DNA from: an uncultured Selenomonadales bacterium
GTDB taxonomy: Bacteria > Bacillota > Negativicutes > Selenomonadales > Selenomonadaceae
DNA: 64,000 nucleotides
Direction of reading: 5' to 3'
Assembly: GCA_900315155.1 (NCBI GenBank)
Contig: OMYB01000002.1
Location: 124,001 to 188,000 of the forward strand
Each line of letters opens with the position of its first letter. Positions within the stretch are counted from its first letter, which is position 1. The notes below the pieces were generated by a model. The model was not told where the DNA came from. It saw only the letters and a list, made by a program, of their open reading frames with translations, and made no database searches. The position numbers and the translations under genes were made by a program. Of the stretch, positions 1 to 8,058 are shown piece after piece.

Positions 1-1
1 G

Positions 2-1135
2 ATCGCCTTTTCGATTGGCAGCCGCGGCCCGATCCGCATCACGGCATCGCATACGGACTCCCCCGGACTGCGTATCAAGCCGAATTCCCTTTGCAGCGAG
101 GAAGAACTGACCTATCTGGGCATCCAGATCTACGGCGGCCTCAGCGTCCCGTCCTGGCTGGACCGCCCGCTCTCCCTCGCCGGGAAGATGGTTCTGCAGG
201 CGGAGGATCCCTTCCATCCGGATGTCCATCTGTTCGACTGGAAACAGCCGGTCGCCACGATTCCGAGCCTCGCCATCCATCTGAACCCGAAACTCAACGA
301 AGGCGTAAAGATCAACCCCCAGACCCAATTCCTCCCCATCCTCTCGCTCGAGGAGTCCTGGAATGACGTACGGGACAAGCATGACTTTTCGGAATATCTC
401 CTGAAGAAACTGGGAAAAGAAATTCCAAAGGAAGGATTCGGCATCGACAGCTATGCGTGTGACATCCACCTGTATAACGCCGAAAAAGGATGCACGCTCG
501 GGCTCCAGAACGAGATGCTCTCGGCGCCCCGCCTTGATAATCTCACGTCTGTCAAAGCCGAAGTCGACGGCCTATGCAGCGGATCCTTGTCCGGAGAAGG
601 GCTGCTCGTCGGTGCTTTCTTCGATAACGAAGAAGTCGGCAGCCAGACGAAACAGGGCGCTGCCTCCCTCGTCCTGCGGGACACGATCGCCCGCATCTAC
701 CGCCTCATGGGCTGGGGAGAAGATGCCATGTACGAGGATGTCGCACGCGGGTTCATGCTCTCGCTGGACGTAGCCCAGGGCTCCCATCCGGGCTACGCCG
801 AAAAGATGGAGCCTTCTAACGCCCCCTATCTCGGAAGGGGCGTCGTCATCAAACAAAACTGCTCCCAGGCCTATGTCGGCGATGCCGAAGCCATCGCCAT
901 AGCCCGCGCCCTTTGCCAGCGCTATACGGAATATGGCTCCCAGGACTATCTGAACCGCAATACCATCCGCGGCGGTTCGACCTTTACCGCAAAAGCCACG
1001 GCCATCCTCCCCATCCGCGCGGTCGACATCGGTGTTCCCCTCCTCGCCATGCACTCCGCCCGCGAACTCATGGCCGTCTACGACCAGGTCGATCTGACGA
1101 CTCTCGTACAGGGATTCTATCAGAGGAATATCTGA
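2..1135 (+). CDS. M18 family aminopeptidase, 5' end outside window
   Basis: Metallo-aminopeptidase of the M18 (aspartyl aminopeptidase-like) family, a cytosolic enzyme that removes N-terminal residues from peptides. The frame is open from base 2, so the start lies upstream of the window. Visible family motifs are ASHTDSPGLRIKP near the left edge (metal-binding His and Asp), the SAPRLDNL segment, FDNEEVGS (catalytic Glu and metal ligand), SLDVAQGSHP, and a C-terminal LLAMHSARELM with the last metal-binding His. All the expected ligands in the visible part are intact. The gene ends 20 bases before a strong hairpin terminator that faces a gene on the opposite strand. Family assignment is firm; exact substrate preference cannot be read from sequence. 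Confidence 0.93.
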   Translation: MAFSIGSRGPIRITASHTDSPGLRIKPNSLCSEEELTYLGIQIYGGLSVPSWLDRPLSLAGKMVLQAEDPFHPDVHLFDWKQPVATIPSLAIHLNPKLNEGVKINPQTQFLPILSLEESWNDVRDKHDFSEYLLKKLGKEIPKEGFGIDSYACDIHLYNAEKGCTLGLQNEMLSAPRLDNLTSVKAEVDGLCSGSLSGEGLLVGAFFDNEEVGSQTKQGAASLVLRDTIARIYRLMGWGEDAMYEDVARGFMLSLDVAQGSHPGYAEKMEPSNAPYLGRGVVIKQNCSQAYVGDAEAIAIARALCQRYTEYGSQDYLNRNTIRGGSTFTAKATAILPIRAVDIGVPLLAMHSARELMAVYDQVDLTTLVQGFYQRNI

Positions 1136-1155
1136 CCCGCCGATGCCAAATACGC

Positions 1156-1188
1156 AAAAATCCCGAACCACCATGGCTCGGGATTTTT
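1156..1188. terminator. Bidirectional Rho-independent terminator
   Basis: An inverted repeat (AAAAATCCCGA ... TCGGGATTTTT) lies between the convergent aminopeptidase gene and the membrane-protein gene. It has A/T tracts on both flanks, so it can stop transcription from both sides. Confidence 0.85.
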
Positions 1189-1212
1189 GCTATCTAGTTT
1201 TGTTCGGATGAT

Positions 1213-1848
1213 TCAGACCAGTTTTTGTATCAGGGAAACGGCCTGTTTTTTCTCCGCTGGGGTGAAAGAACGGCGCCGGACGTCCGCCCGGATATGCTCG
1301 ATGAGGGATTCCTCGTCCGTAAAGCAGTGCTCCGCATCTCCCGGCATGTCGCCATCCGGGCAGTAGAGACTGCCGTCCGCCTGGGCATCGACGCCATGAG
1401 CCAGCATATAGCCGCGCATCTGCGTCGTGACCCATTTGAGCTGCTCCATCGGCGAAGTGCCTTCTTGCGCAGTTTCCCCATCCTTATTCAGGATGACAAA
1501 AATCATGTCCTTGCCGACAACCACCGCGTCGTAGAGACAGTGGCCATGCAAACGCACATGCGTGAAGATATGGAAACTGTCCGGCAGTCGCTCCAGGAAC
1601 ACCGCCTCCTGCTGCGGCGCATGCAGGTCCCTCCGATGTACGCGTGCCGTCTGGAACGCGCGGACGGCGAGCACGCCGATAAAGAACCACAGCAGCATGA
1701 AGCTGATCGGATACTTCTCCGGCTTCGCCACCGTGATATAGATGCCCCCAAGGGTAATAGCCGCGCAGACGGCGCTGGCCAGAAAATACATCCGCATCGA
1801 CTTGCGATGATTGATCTTTCGTACGTGGACAACAGCCACAGGAAACAC
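1213..1848 (-). CDS. Small membrane protein, possible divergent NERD-like domain
   Basis: A 211-residue protein of unknown function. Two hydrophobic segments (about residues 20-38 and 46-64) suggest a membrane hairpin, followed by a cytosolic domain. The stretch YDAVVVGKDMIFVILNKDG resembles the core of NERD (nuclease-related) domains, where a similar strand carries a catalytic Glu/Lys pair, but the match is loose and the usual E-x-K is not clear. The start shown is GTG with only a short spacing from AAAGG; an in-frame ATG at 1797 is an alternative but would remove part of the N-terminus. It is the last gene before the convergent terminator at 1156-1188. The function is not assigned. Confidence 0.6.
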   Translation of the reverse strand: MFPVAVVHVRKINHRKSMRMYFLASAVCAAITLGGIYITVAKPEKYPISFMLLWFFIGVLAVRAFQTARVHRRDLHAPQQEAVFLERLPDSFHIFTHVRLHGHCLYDAVVVGKDMIFVILNKDGETAQEGTSPMEQLKWVTTQMRGYMLAHGVDAQADGSLYCPDGDMPGDAEHCFTDEESLIEHIRADVRRRSFTPAEKKQAVSLIQKLV

Positions 1849-1943
1849 AACCTTTCTACATAAACAATCTGCAGCTATTATACCATATATCCGCCCATGC
1901 AGGAAAGCCAGGCATCGATAACACGAAAATCATCCGATGACCT

Positions 1944-2456
1944 TTATTTTACCGTGATTCCCAATGCCTCTCCCCATGTCTCCAGGAGCATCGGCAAGCG
2001 CCAGCGGGCATTGGCAGGACTCGTGGACGGCATCTGACGGATCGTGAGATCGGTGCGGTCGAGCAGAGACTTGTTATACCGGCGGAAACACTGCCACGCC
2101 TTGGTGCCATTACAGAGGATTGTGTGGATTTTCGGGTATGCTTCGAGGAATGCCGTGACGTCATTTCCGACCTCATGGCGGATAGCCGTATCGAGGCTGC
2201 CCTGACGCTCGCACTGCGCGATGGCATCCCAAAGGGCAATATGATGCTCAAGAAGCATCTTCAGCCGCACTCCATAATCGGAGGGCGGTTTTTCTGTGCC
2301 CGTCAGCAGCCGCGTCATCATCGGCCAGAATCGGTTCTGCGGGTGCGCATAATACTGCTGCTCTGCCAGCGACTTCACGCTCGGCATCGACCCGAGAATC
2401 AATATGCAGCATTCCGCATCCACGCTCGGCGGAAATCCGATACAGGTATCATCCAT
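1944..2456 (-). CDS. Hypoxanthine/uracil-DNA glycosylase-like protein
   Basis: A 170-residue member of the uracil-DNA glycosylase superfamily, closest in pattern to the DNA-deoxyinosine (hypoxanthine-DNA) glycosylase group. These enzymes excise deaminated bases to begin base-excision repair. The N-terminal active-site strand ILGSMPS and the following YYAHPQNRFWPMM loop are typical, and the C-terminal LPSTSPANA segment matches the second substrate-binding motif of the superfamily. The ATG overlaps the stop codon of the upstream gene (TAATG), with GGAGAG as ribosome binding site, so it is translationally coupled to the three exported-protein genes upstream. That pairing has no obvious functional logic. 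The superfamily is sure; the precise base specificity is inferred. Confidence 0.8.
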   Translation of the reverse strand: MDDTCIGFPPSVDAECCILILGSMPSVKSLAEQQYYAHPQNRFWPMMTRLLTGTEKPPSDYGVRLKMLLEHHIALWDAIAQCERQGSLDTAIRHEVGNDVTAFLEAYPKIHTILCNGTKAWQCFRRYNKSLLDRTDLTIRQMPSTSPANARWRLPMLLETWGEALGITVK

Positions 2457-3727
2457 TACTTCTTCTCTCCAATCTGGTCATCGACATCCCGATAGAACCC
2501 GTTGAATACGCTGCGCAGAGCGTTGCCGAAGCGGTCGGGGTCTGTGGCATCGTAATGGTTTTCGAATACCGTCTGGCCGGTGATTGCATCGACGAGGCGG
2601 AGGTTCGCGGCGACGTGATACCAGAAGGAATAATATCCGTAGGAATCGCTGATTTCCGAGCGGTAATATTTCTTTTCCGCCGTATGCTTCTTGCCATCGG
2701 AGTCATACCAATCATACGTATCCGTATGATCGAGGCTCGTATAGGAAGAGGCTGTCGGCGGATGCCAGGTCTCGCCGCGCTGGTAGGATTCTATGGTTCC
2801 CGTCACGTAGTAGCGGGCTGTATCCGCATCCGGCACGACCCGCACGCCTTTTAGTTTATCCTCCGCCGCATCCTTATACGCATAATAGATGGTCTTGACA
2901 GAGAACTCATTGTTCCCGGCCTCCTCCAGCAGATTCAGGTTGCGGAATCCCAAGGTCGGCGCGCCTGCCCGCACGCTTTGTTTCTTATCGTTCCGCTGAC
3001 GACTCCAGTCCCCCGCGAAATTCTTGAAAATCTGGTTAAATGCGTGCTCCTTGTCGCATTCATAGTTCCGATAGTAATCGACGAGCGTCAGGGATTTTCT
3101 GCCCGTCCGGCTGTCGATGAGGGAAAAATCGACGTCGAGCATGCGGAGCTCGCTGTCATGCGCCGGAATCCGATGGTTCTCATACCAGGTACGGTGATGC
3201 AGCTTGTACTGGTTTCCGTGCTCTCCGTTCTTGATGTCGACATACGACTCCATGCGGACCATCGTCCACGTCGCTGGAGAATGGTCGACGCGGACATGGT
3301 CCCACCGCACGCACGGAAGCAGATAGCCATCCGCCGCCGTCGCATCGAAGACGGCATCCGCCCGGTCTTTCTCCTTCACAAACGGTTTGAGCAGAGCCTC
3401 GTATTTCGGATTATCGCGCAGGATATGGCTCTTTTCCTCGAGCATCGGCGAGAAACCGAACCAGTTGACGCCTTTGCCGCGTTTGTTGAGTCGTTTAAGT
3501 AGCATCGTGTTGTATGCCGGGTCATGCTCATAGTCCCCCATCATCTCGCCCGGATAGCGGATAGGGAATACGACCACTTTCTTGTACCTGCTGGCCGGGA
3601 TTTCCAGATTTTCATCCATCCAGATATTGCCCTCGGCTGCCACCAATCCCGCTGGTACGGTAAAAAACAGGATTGCTGCCGAAAGGACGGCTCCCAGCCT
3701 TCTTTTCCAGCTTCTCTTATGCATCAT
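2456..3727 (-). CDS. Exported protein with two CsgG-like units (paralogue A)
   Basis: About 423 residues, unknown function. A cleavable signal peptide is visible (MMHKRSWKRRLGAVLS then a hydrophobic core ending near LVAAEG); there is no lipobox. The mature part looks duplicated: each half ends in a strand-turn-strand of the form L-x-D-x-x-TG (DFSLIDSRTGRKSL and LRLVDAITGQTVFEN), which is typical of CsgG/LpoB/TolB-N-like periplasmic folds. The first half opens with KKVVVFPIRY. The start at 3727 is chosen because GGGAGAG lies 7 bases upstream and the signal peptide begins there; a longer in-frame extension has no ribosome site. It is the third of three tandem paralogous genes, 46 bases after the previous one. 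Role unknown; the periplasm or envelope is likely. Confidence 0.72.
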   Translation of the reverse strand: MMHKRSWKRRLGAVLSAAILFFTVPAGLVAAEGNIWMDENLEIPASRYKKVVVFPIRYPGEMMGDYEHDPAYNTMLLKRLNKRGKGVNWFGFSPMLEEKSHILRDNPKYEALLKPFVKEKDRADAVFDATAADGYLLPCVRWDHVRVDHSPATWTMVRMESYVDIKNGEHGNQYKLHHRTWYENHRIPAHDSELRMLDVDFSLIDSRTGRKSLTLVDYYRNYECDKEHAFNQIFKNFAGDWSRQRNDKKQSVRAGAPTLGFRNLNLLEEAGNNEFSVKTIYYAYKDAAEDKLKGVRVVPDADTARYYVTGTIESYQRGETWHPPTASSYTSLDHTDTYDWYDSDGKKHTAEKKYYRSEISDSYGYYSFWYHVAANLRLVDAITGQTVFENHYDATDPDRFGNALRSVFNGFYRDVDDQIGEKK

Positions 3728-3773
3728 GCCGAATCTCTCCCATCCCTTGTTCCGGATCTCCCTTCCGTCTCGT

Positions 3774-5162
3774 TCAGATTGCCGCCCGCAGGAACTGGTC
3801 GGCCAGATTGACAGCCGCCATGCGGAGCGCGTTTTCTGCGGCATCCTCTTTGCCTTTATCATGGCGGGAAAGGATGACGTCATAGTCCAGATTGCTTTTC
3901 CTCCTGGCATCGGCTTGCGTCACGAAGACGACCGCCCCTGTATGGGCATCGACGACGCGCATCGTGAGTTCGAGGTGGACCGTCGTATCCTTGCCCCGCA
4001 CGCCGAGCACGCCGCTTTGCGCCTTGATATCGCTAAATTCCGTCAGGTATCCGTAAATGATATAATCCGCATCTGCACCCACCTGCGCCTGAAGCTCGCC
4101 ATCGCCGAGTGCCTGCACCAGGGCCTGCTCCGTCATACGCATGCGCGTGACCAGTTCCGAATCATCCTTTACCGTAAAGGCGGGGGAATCGGATAGCTGT
4201 TCCATCATCGTCTCACGGACCACAGGCAGCATCGCACCGGACTCGATGGAGTTATTGACATCGGATACGCGGCTCTGGAATCCGGCCAGCACGATAACGG
4301 GCTTTCCCTGTACGACCTTTGCCTCGGATGCATCGGCCTTCATGGCAGAAAAGCCTTTCCTGCTCAGATTGTCAGCGACGTCCTTTGCCTGCGCCTCCAT
4401 GACTTCATTCAGCATCGCATCGACATCCATGCCCTTGCCCCACTGCGCAACGGCGAGATTGAGCATCTGCGCCGTCTTTCCGTTGTCACAGTGCCCCTCA
4501 TAGACGCGTCCCGTCCTTGCATCGACGAGATAGTAGTCGAGCGCGGCCTTCATTTTCTTGCCACGCGTCGCCCGCTCCGTATGCGTCGCAAACATCGTAT
4601 GCTTCAGCCGCACATCGACATCCCGGACATTGACGAACAGCAGGTACCGTGCGCCGTATTTCTCACCGATGGCGCGCGCCGCATCCGTCATGGACGGCGA
4701 CAGATGATACGGCGTATCCACCTGATTCTGCCAGGCCTTCACGACCGTATCGTCGTAGAAATGCGTCCGCCCGACGGAGGCATCGGCATAGCGGATGAGC
4801 TTTGCTGCAGCGAAACCATAGTTGAACTGATGTCCGCGCACAATCGCATCCATGTGGATCTGAGAAATAGCCGCATCCTCCGCCGTCGCTGCCGTATCAT
4901 GACGTCCCGCCTCATTCGTCATATTGTCGGTACTGCGTCCCTTGACGAAAAAAGGCGTTTCTGCGGGGATTGCCGCACCCAATTTGTCCGCAAGCGTCTG
5001 GAAATATTCCGGCTTCAGCTCGTAATCCCCATAGCTTTGTATCTCGGCGAGCAGAACGGTACGCTCTGGCGTCTGGGAAAGGAATCCCGCGGCCTGCGAT
5101 ACGGGTGACAGCATCAGCAGACACACAACGGCCGCGAAGAGATAAGATAGCCATTTTTTCAT
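3774..5162 (-). CDS. Exported protein with two CsgG-like units (paralogue B)
   Basis: About 462 residues with a clear signal peptide (MKKWLSYLFAAVVCLLML, cleavage near SQAAG). Like its downstream neighbour it holds two CsgG-like units: ERTVLLAEIQSYGDY ... DYYLVDARTGRVYEG and KPVIVLAGFQS ... LTMRVVDAHTGAVVFVT. The segments GARYLLFVNV and ADADYIIYGYLTEF match the strand that precedes the TG hairpin in CsgG-type proteins. The start at 5162 has GAGG eight bases upstream and begins the signal peptide; a start 10 codons earlier would overlap the preceding gene. It sits 26 bases after paralogue C, so the three form one operon. Function unknown; the protein is predicted to be periplasmic. Confidence 0.72.
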   Translation of the reverse strand: MKKWLSYLFAAVVCLLMLSPVSQAAGFLSQTPERTVLLAEIQSYGDYELKPEYFQTLADKLGAAIPAETPFFVKGRSTDNMTNEAGRHDTAATAEDAAISQIHMDAIVRGHQFNYGFAAAKLIRYADASVGRTHFYDDTVVKAWQNQVDTPYHLSPSMTDAARAIGEKYGARYLLFVNVRDVDVRLKHTMFATHTERATRGKKMKAALDYYLVDARTGRVYEGHCDNGKTAQMLNLAVAQWGKGMDVDAMLNEVMEAQAKDVADNLSRKGFSAMKADASEAKVVQGKPVIVLAGFQSRVSDVNNSIESGAMLPVVRETMMEQLSDSPAFTVKDDSELVTRMRMTEQALVQALGDGELQAQVGADADYIIYGYLTEFSDIKAQSGVLGVRGKDTTVHLELTMRVVDAHTGAVVFVTQADARRKSNLDYDVILSRHDKGKEDAAENALRMAAVNLADQFLRAAI

Positions 5163-5188
5163 ATCGTTATCCTCATATCCCGGAAGGC

Positions 5189-6097
5189 TCAATGCTTACC
5201 CGCCTGCTTCTGCATCTTCGCTTGGAGGCCGTGCGGACCTGTGACGGCATCATCGACAGCCTCATGCAGCGCATCGAGCACCTGCTGGTCATCGAGCTCA
5301 GCCGTACCGATACGGATGATGTTAAAGGGTGCCTTGACGACGGTGTTCTTTGCCGTCCCCCGCCCGATGGCCGTGAGGACGACCTCACTCGTCTCCGTAT
5401 CGACGAGACGCATGGAGACCGTTGCCGTTACCTTATACTGATTCGCCCCTGCTCCCACGACTGAGGTCTTCGACGTACGTGCCGTCACACCCAGGATATT
5501 CCCGACGAGGATGTACTGCGCTCCCTTCAGCCAGTACGGATGGAACTCCGTGGACGGGTCGATATCCTTTCCCTGTGAAATTGCCCTCTCATCGAGAAGC
5601 GGCTTGCCATCCGTCCGGGATACGAGCGTAAAGAGATCCGCATCGCTGAGCGACGCATAGACATAGTCATTCACGAGATCCATATCCGCATCGGACCATT
5701 CTTTCGAAACAATGCCCTTGTTCTGGAAGGGATACACGCCGACCGTAGGATGATGCCCCAGTTTCAGGCCGCTCAATTTCTTCGGGTCGGTTTCGACATC
5801 GATTTTCGCCCGTACGTGCAGCACGCCGCCGCGGTAATCCTGGGAGAGAATCTGGATGGTTTTGACATATCCCTGTGACCGCGTGCGGATCCGATCGGTA
5901 TCGACCGCGCCATCCTGCACCTGCGTGCGCGACTCGACCATCGCTCCCGTGATCTGCTCCACGGCGTTGCGCGAGGCATCTTTCACGGCACTCGACATGT
6001 CTGCGCCCATGCCATCGACGATAATCTCCTGTGCCGAGGCAGCCGGACTGATGGCGAGCAGGGCTGCCAGTGCTGCTGCTGCGATCCATTTCTTCAT
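5189..6097 (-). CDS. Exported FlgT-N/CsgG-like protein (paralogue C)
   Basis: A 302-residue protein with a signal peptide (MKKWIAAAALAALLA, cleavage at ASA-QE). Residues about 24-115 look like the N-terminal domain of flagellar assembly protein FlgT: a helix with repeated Ala (SSAVKDASRNAVEQITGAMV), then strands ending YRGGVLHVRAKIDVE. Residues about 118-280 are a CsgG-like unit: HPTVGVYPFQNKG, ADLFTLVSRTDGKPLLDE, AQYILVGNILG and VSMRLVDTETSEVV. The start has a strong GGAGGAG site. It is the first gene of a four-gene minus-strand operon that also holds paralogues B and A and a DNA glycosylase. No flagellar gene is seen nearby, so a flagellar role is only one possibility. Confidence 0.75.
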   Translation of the reverse strand: MKKWIAAAALAALLAISPAASAQEIIVDGMGADMSSAVKDASRNAVEQITGAMVESRTQVQDGAVDTDRIRTRSQGYVKTIQILSQDYRGGVLHVRAKIDVETDPKKLSGLKLGHHPTVGVYPFQNKGIVSKEWSDADMDLVNDYVYASLSDADLFTLVSRTDGKPLLDERAISQGKDIDPSTEFHPYWLKGAQYILVGNILGVTARTSKTSVVGAGANQYKVTATVSMRLVDTETSEVVLTAIGRGTAKNTVVKAPFNIIRIGTAELDDQQVLDALHEAVDDAVTGPHGLQAKMQKQAGKH

Positions 6098-6129
6098 ACG
6101 TTTTTCTCCTCCTCCATGAGATTCCTTCT

Positions 6130-6135
6130 ATTATA
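6130..6135 (-). promoter_or_regulatory. Likely -10 box for the exported-protein operon
   Basis: A perfect TATAAT on the minus strand lies 32 bases upstream of the paralogue C start codon. No good -35 box is seen at 16-18 bases, so this is a tentative promoter. Confidence 0.4.
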
Positions 6136-6202
6136 CTCCGCTTATCTTGAGTTTTCCCATAAACAGGTTATGATTTCGCCATAATTTCCGTTTTCTGCCA
6201 AC

Positions 6203-6230
6203 AAAAAAGCCGGTGGCCGAGGCCACCAGC
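6203..6230 (-). terminator. Terminator after the GGGtGRT gene
   Basis: On the minus strand GCTGGTGGCC-TC-GGCCACCGGC is followed directly by a run of six T. It lies 46 bases downstream of the GGGtGRT gene and closes that operon. Confidence 0.85.
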
Positions 6231-6276
6231 TCTTTGCTAGCATATATGGGTTTGTTTATGAGGTTAAAAACCGCAA

Positions 6277-7278
6277 TTATTTGTTCATAGCTTCCTGCAC
6301 GGAGACGGCCACAGCGACGGTCATGCCGACCATCGGGTTGTTGCCGGCGCCGATGAGGCCCATCATGTCGACGTGTGCCGGCACGGAGGAGGAGCCTGCG
6401 AACTGGGCATCGCTGTGCATGCGGCCCATCGTATCCGTCATACCATAGGAAGCCGGGCCGGCTGCCATGTTATCCGGATGGAGCGTACGGCCCGTGCCGC
6501 CGCCGGAAGCCACGGAGAAGTACTTCTTGCCCTTCTCGATGCACTCCTTCTTGTACGTGCCAGCGACCGGATGCTGGAAACGCGTCGGGTTCGTGGAGTT
6601 ACCCGTGATGGAGATATCGACGTCCTCGAGGTGCATGATAGCCACGCCCTCAGGAACGGAGTCAGCGCCGTAGCACTTAACCTTTGCGCGCTCGCCATCG
6701 CTGTATGCGATCTGGTCAACGACATTGACTTTGCCCGTCTTGTAGTCGTAATCGGTCACGACATACGTGAAGCCGTTGATACGGCTGATGATCTGGGCAG
6801 CGTCTTTACCGAGGCCGTTCAGGATGACGCGCAGCGGGTTCTTGCGGACCTTGTTTGCCGTCATCGCGATGCCGATAGCACCCTCAGCAGCCGCGAAGGA
6901 CTCGTGGCCTGCGAGGAAAGCAAAGCAGCCAGCCTTCTCGTCGAGCAGCATAGCGCCGAGGTTGCCGTGGCCGAGACCGACTTTGCGGTGGTCAGCAACG
7001 GAGCCCGGTACGCAGAAAGCCTGCAGGCCTTCGCCGATCGCTTTTGCCGCGTCGACAGCCTTCGTGCAGCCCTTCTTGATGGCGATAGCAGCGCCCAGCG
7101 TGTAAGCCCACTTTGCGTTCTCGAACGCAATCGGCTGCAGCTCCTCGACCGTCTTGTACGGGTCGATGCCTTTGTCGTTGCAGATTTTGCGCGCATCTTC
7201 GATGGACGCAATACCATACTGTTTGCAAACTTCGTTGATTTTGTCAATGCGGCGCTCATAGCCTTCGAATAATGACAT
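6277..7278 (-). CDS. GGGtGRT family protein
   Basis: A 333-residue protein of the GGGtGRT family, named for a conserved motif seen here as GGGTGRT at residues 259-265. The biochemical role is not established. In genomes of anaerobic Firmicutes it is typically encoded next to a NifU-like iron-sulfur scaffold protein, as here, which suggests a linked role in Fe-S or redox metabolism. Other conserved-looking stretches are GLGHGNLGAMLLDEKAGC and FLAGHESFAAAEGA, the second with a catalytic-looking His/Glu. The gene starts 48 bases after the end of the scaffold gene, with a GAAAGGAATG-type ribosome site, and ends at its own terminator. The gene itself looks intact although its partner is broken. 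Confidence 0.88.
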   Translation of the reverse strand: MSLFEGYERRIDKINEVCKQYGIASIEDARKICNDKGIDPYKTVEELQPIAFENAKWAYTLGAAIAIKKGCTKAVDAAKAIGEGLQAFCVPGSVADHRKVGLGHGNLGAMLLDEKAGCFAFLAGHESFAAAEGAIGIAMTANKVRKNPLRVILNGLGKDAAQIISRINGFTYVVTDYDYKTGKVNVVDQIAYSDGERAKVKCYGADSVPEGVAIMHLEDVDISITGNSTNPTRFQHPVAGTYKKECIEKGKKYFSVASGGGTGRTLHPDNMAAGPASYGMTDTMGRMHSDAQFAGSSSVPAHVDMMGLIGAGNNPMVGMTVAVAVSVQEAMNK

Positions 7279-7326
7279 TTATTTCATTCCTTTCGCTTAC
7301 CTGAAACTCGGACGATGGACAGGAGA

Positions 7327-7936
7327 TTACTCCTCACGCGGGTCGATGAACTTCACACCATCGGCGAAGCGACCCTTCGTGCTCGTGTTCTTCTTGATGG
7401 ACTCGTTGGCATCTTTGCCAGCGCGTACATCGTCCATGACCTTGCCGAGCTGCACGACTTCGTAACCGATGATGCGGTCTTCTTTGTCCAGTGCGAGGCG
7501 CTTGACATAGCCCTCAGCGAGTTCGAGGTAACGCGGGCCTTTCTTCAGCGTGCCATACAGCGTGCCGACCTGGCTGCGGAGGCCTTTGCCGAGGTCATCG
7601 AGACCAGCGCCGATCGCAGACGAGGTCCGTGTTCAGAGCCTCGAGGACCGTCAGGCCCGGGAGGATCTCCGCTGCCATAGCGGCGGAATGCGTCATGCCC
7701 GAGCAGCCGATCGTCTCAACGAGGCACTCCTGAATGATGCCGTCTTTGACGTTCAGCGTCAGTTTGCAGGCACCCTGCTGCGGAGCGCACCAGCCAACAC
7801 CATGCGTAAGACCGCTGATGTCCTGCACATTCTTGGATTTGACCCATTTGCCTTCTTCCGGAATCGGAGCGGCGCCATGGTGCACTTCCTGAGCTACACA
7901 TGCCATGTCTTCCACTTTCTGTGAATAAGCAATCAT
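7327..7936 (-). pseudogene. NifU-like Fe-S scaffold gene with internal deletion and frameshift
   Basis: Two adjacent frames encode the two ends of an iron-sulfur cluster assembly scaffold (NifU-like) protein of the type paired with GGGtGRT. The first part, from ATG 7936 (AGAGG site upstream), reads 108 residues with Cys50, Cys57, Cys78 and Cys107, ending LNTDLVCD at 7613; this frame then meets a stop at 7595. The second part continues in another frame from 7614 to a TAA at 7327, 95 residues starting IGAGLDDLGKGLRSQVG and ending KFIDPREE. From recall of the family, intact members have roughly 25-30 further residues between LVCD and IGAGL. The simplest reading is a deletion between short CGAT repeats that also changed frame. 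A true lesion and an assembly error cannot be separated here. Confidence 0.78.
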
Positions 7937-8005
7937 TGTTCGTATTCCTCTCTTTGCTAAAATATAACACAAGGCAAGCCTTCCTGCGGACACAGGGGCT
8001 AGCAT

Positions 8006-8039
8006 GAGGCGTTACCGCCTCTCCTCCGCCAGCAGGAGG
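8006..8039. other. Two adjacent small hairpins between gpmI and the scaffold gene
   Basis: GAGGCG-TTAC-CGCCTC (8006-8021) is followed at once by CCTCC ... GGAGG (8023-8039). Neither has a T tract, so they are not classical terminators; they could be a leader structure of the scaffold gene or mark the gpmI transcript end. Confidence 0.35.
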
Positions 8040-8058
8040 TACCCTTTTTAACCTGGAA

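Noticed and set aside
7315-7680. Plus-strand frame of 121 codons over the broken scaffold gene
   Set aside because: The minus strand carries clear family sequence in two frames here, so the plus-strand frame is a shadow.
8006-8039. Two hairpins as terminator of gpmI
   Set aside because: They lie on the upstream side of the scaffold gene and beyond the gpmI stop, yet have no T tract; also no riboswitch class could be recognised.
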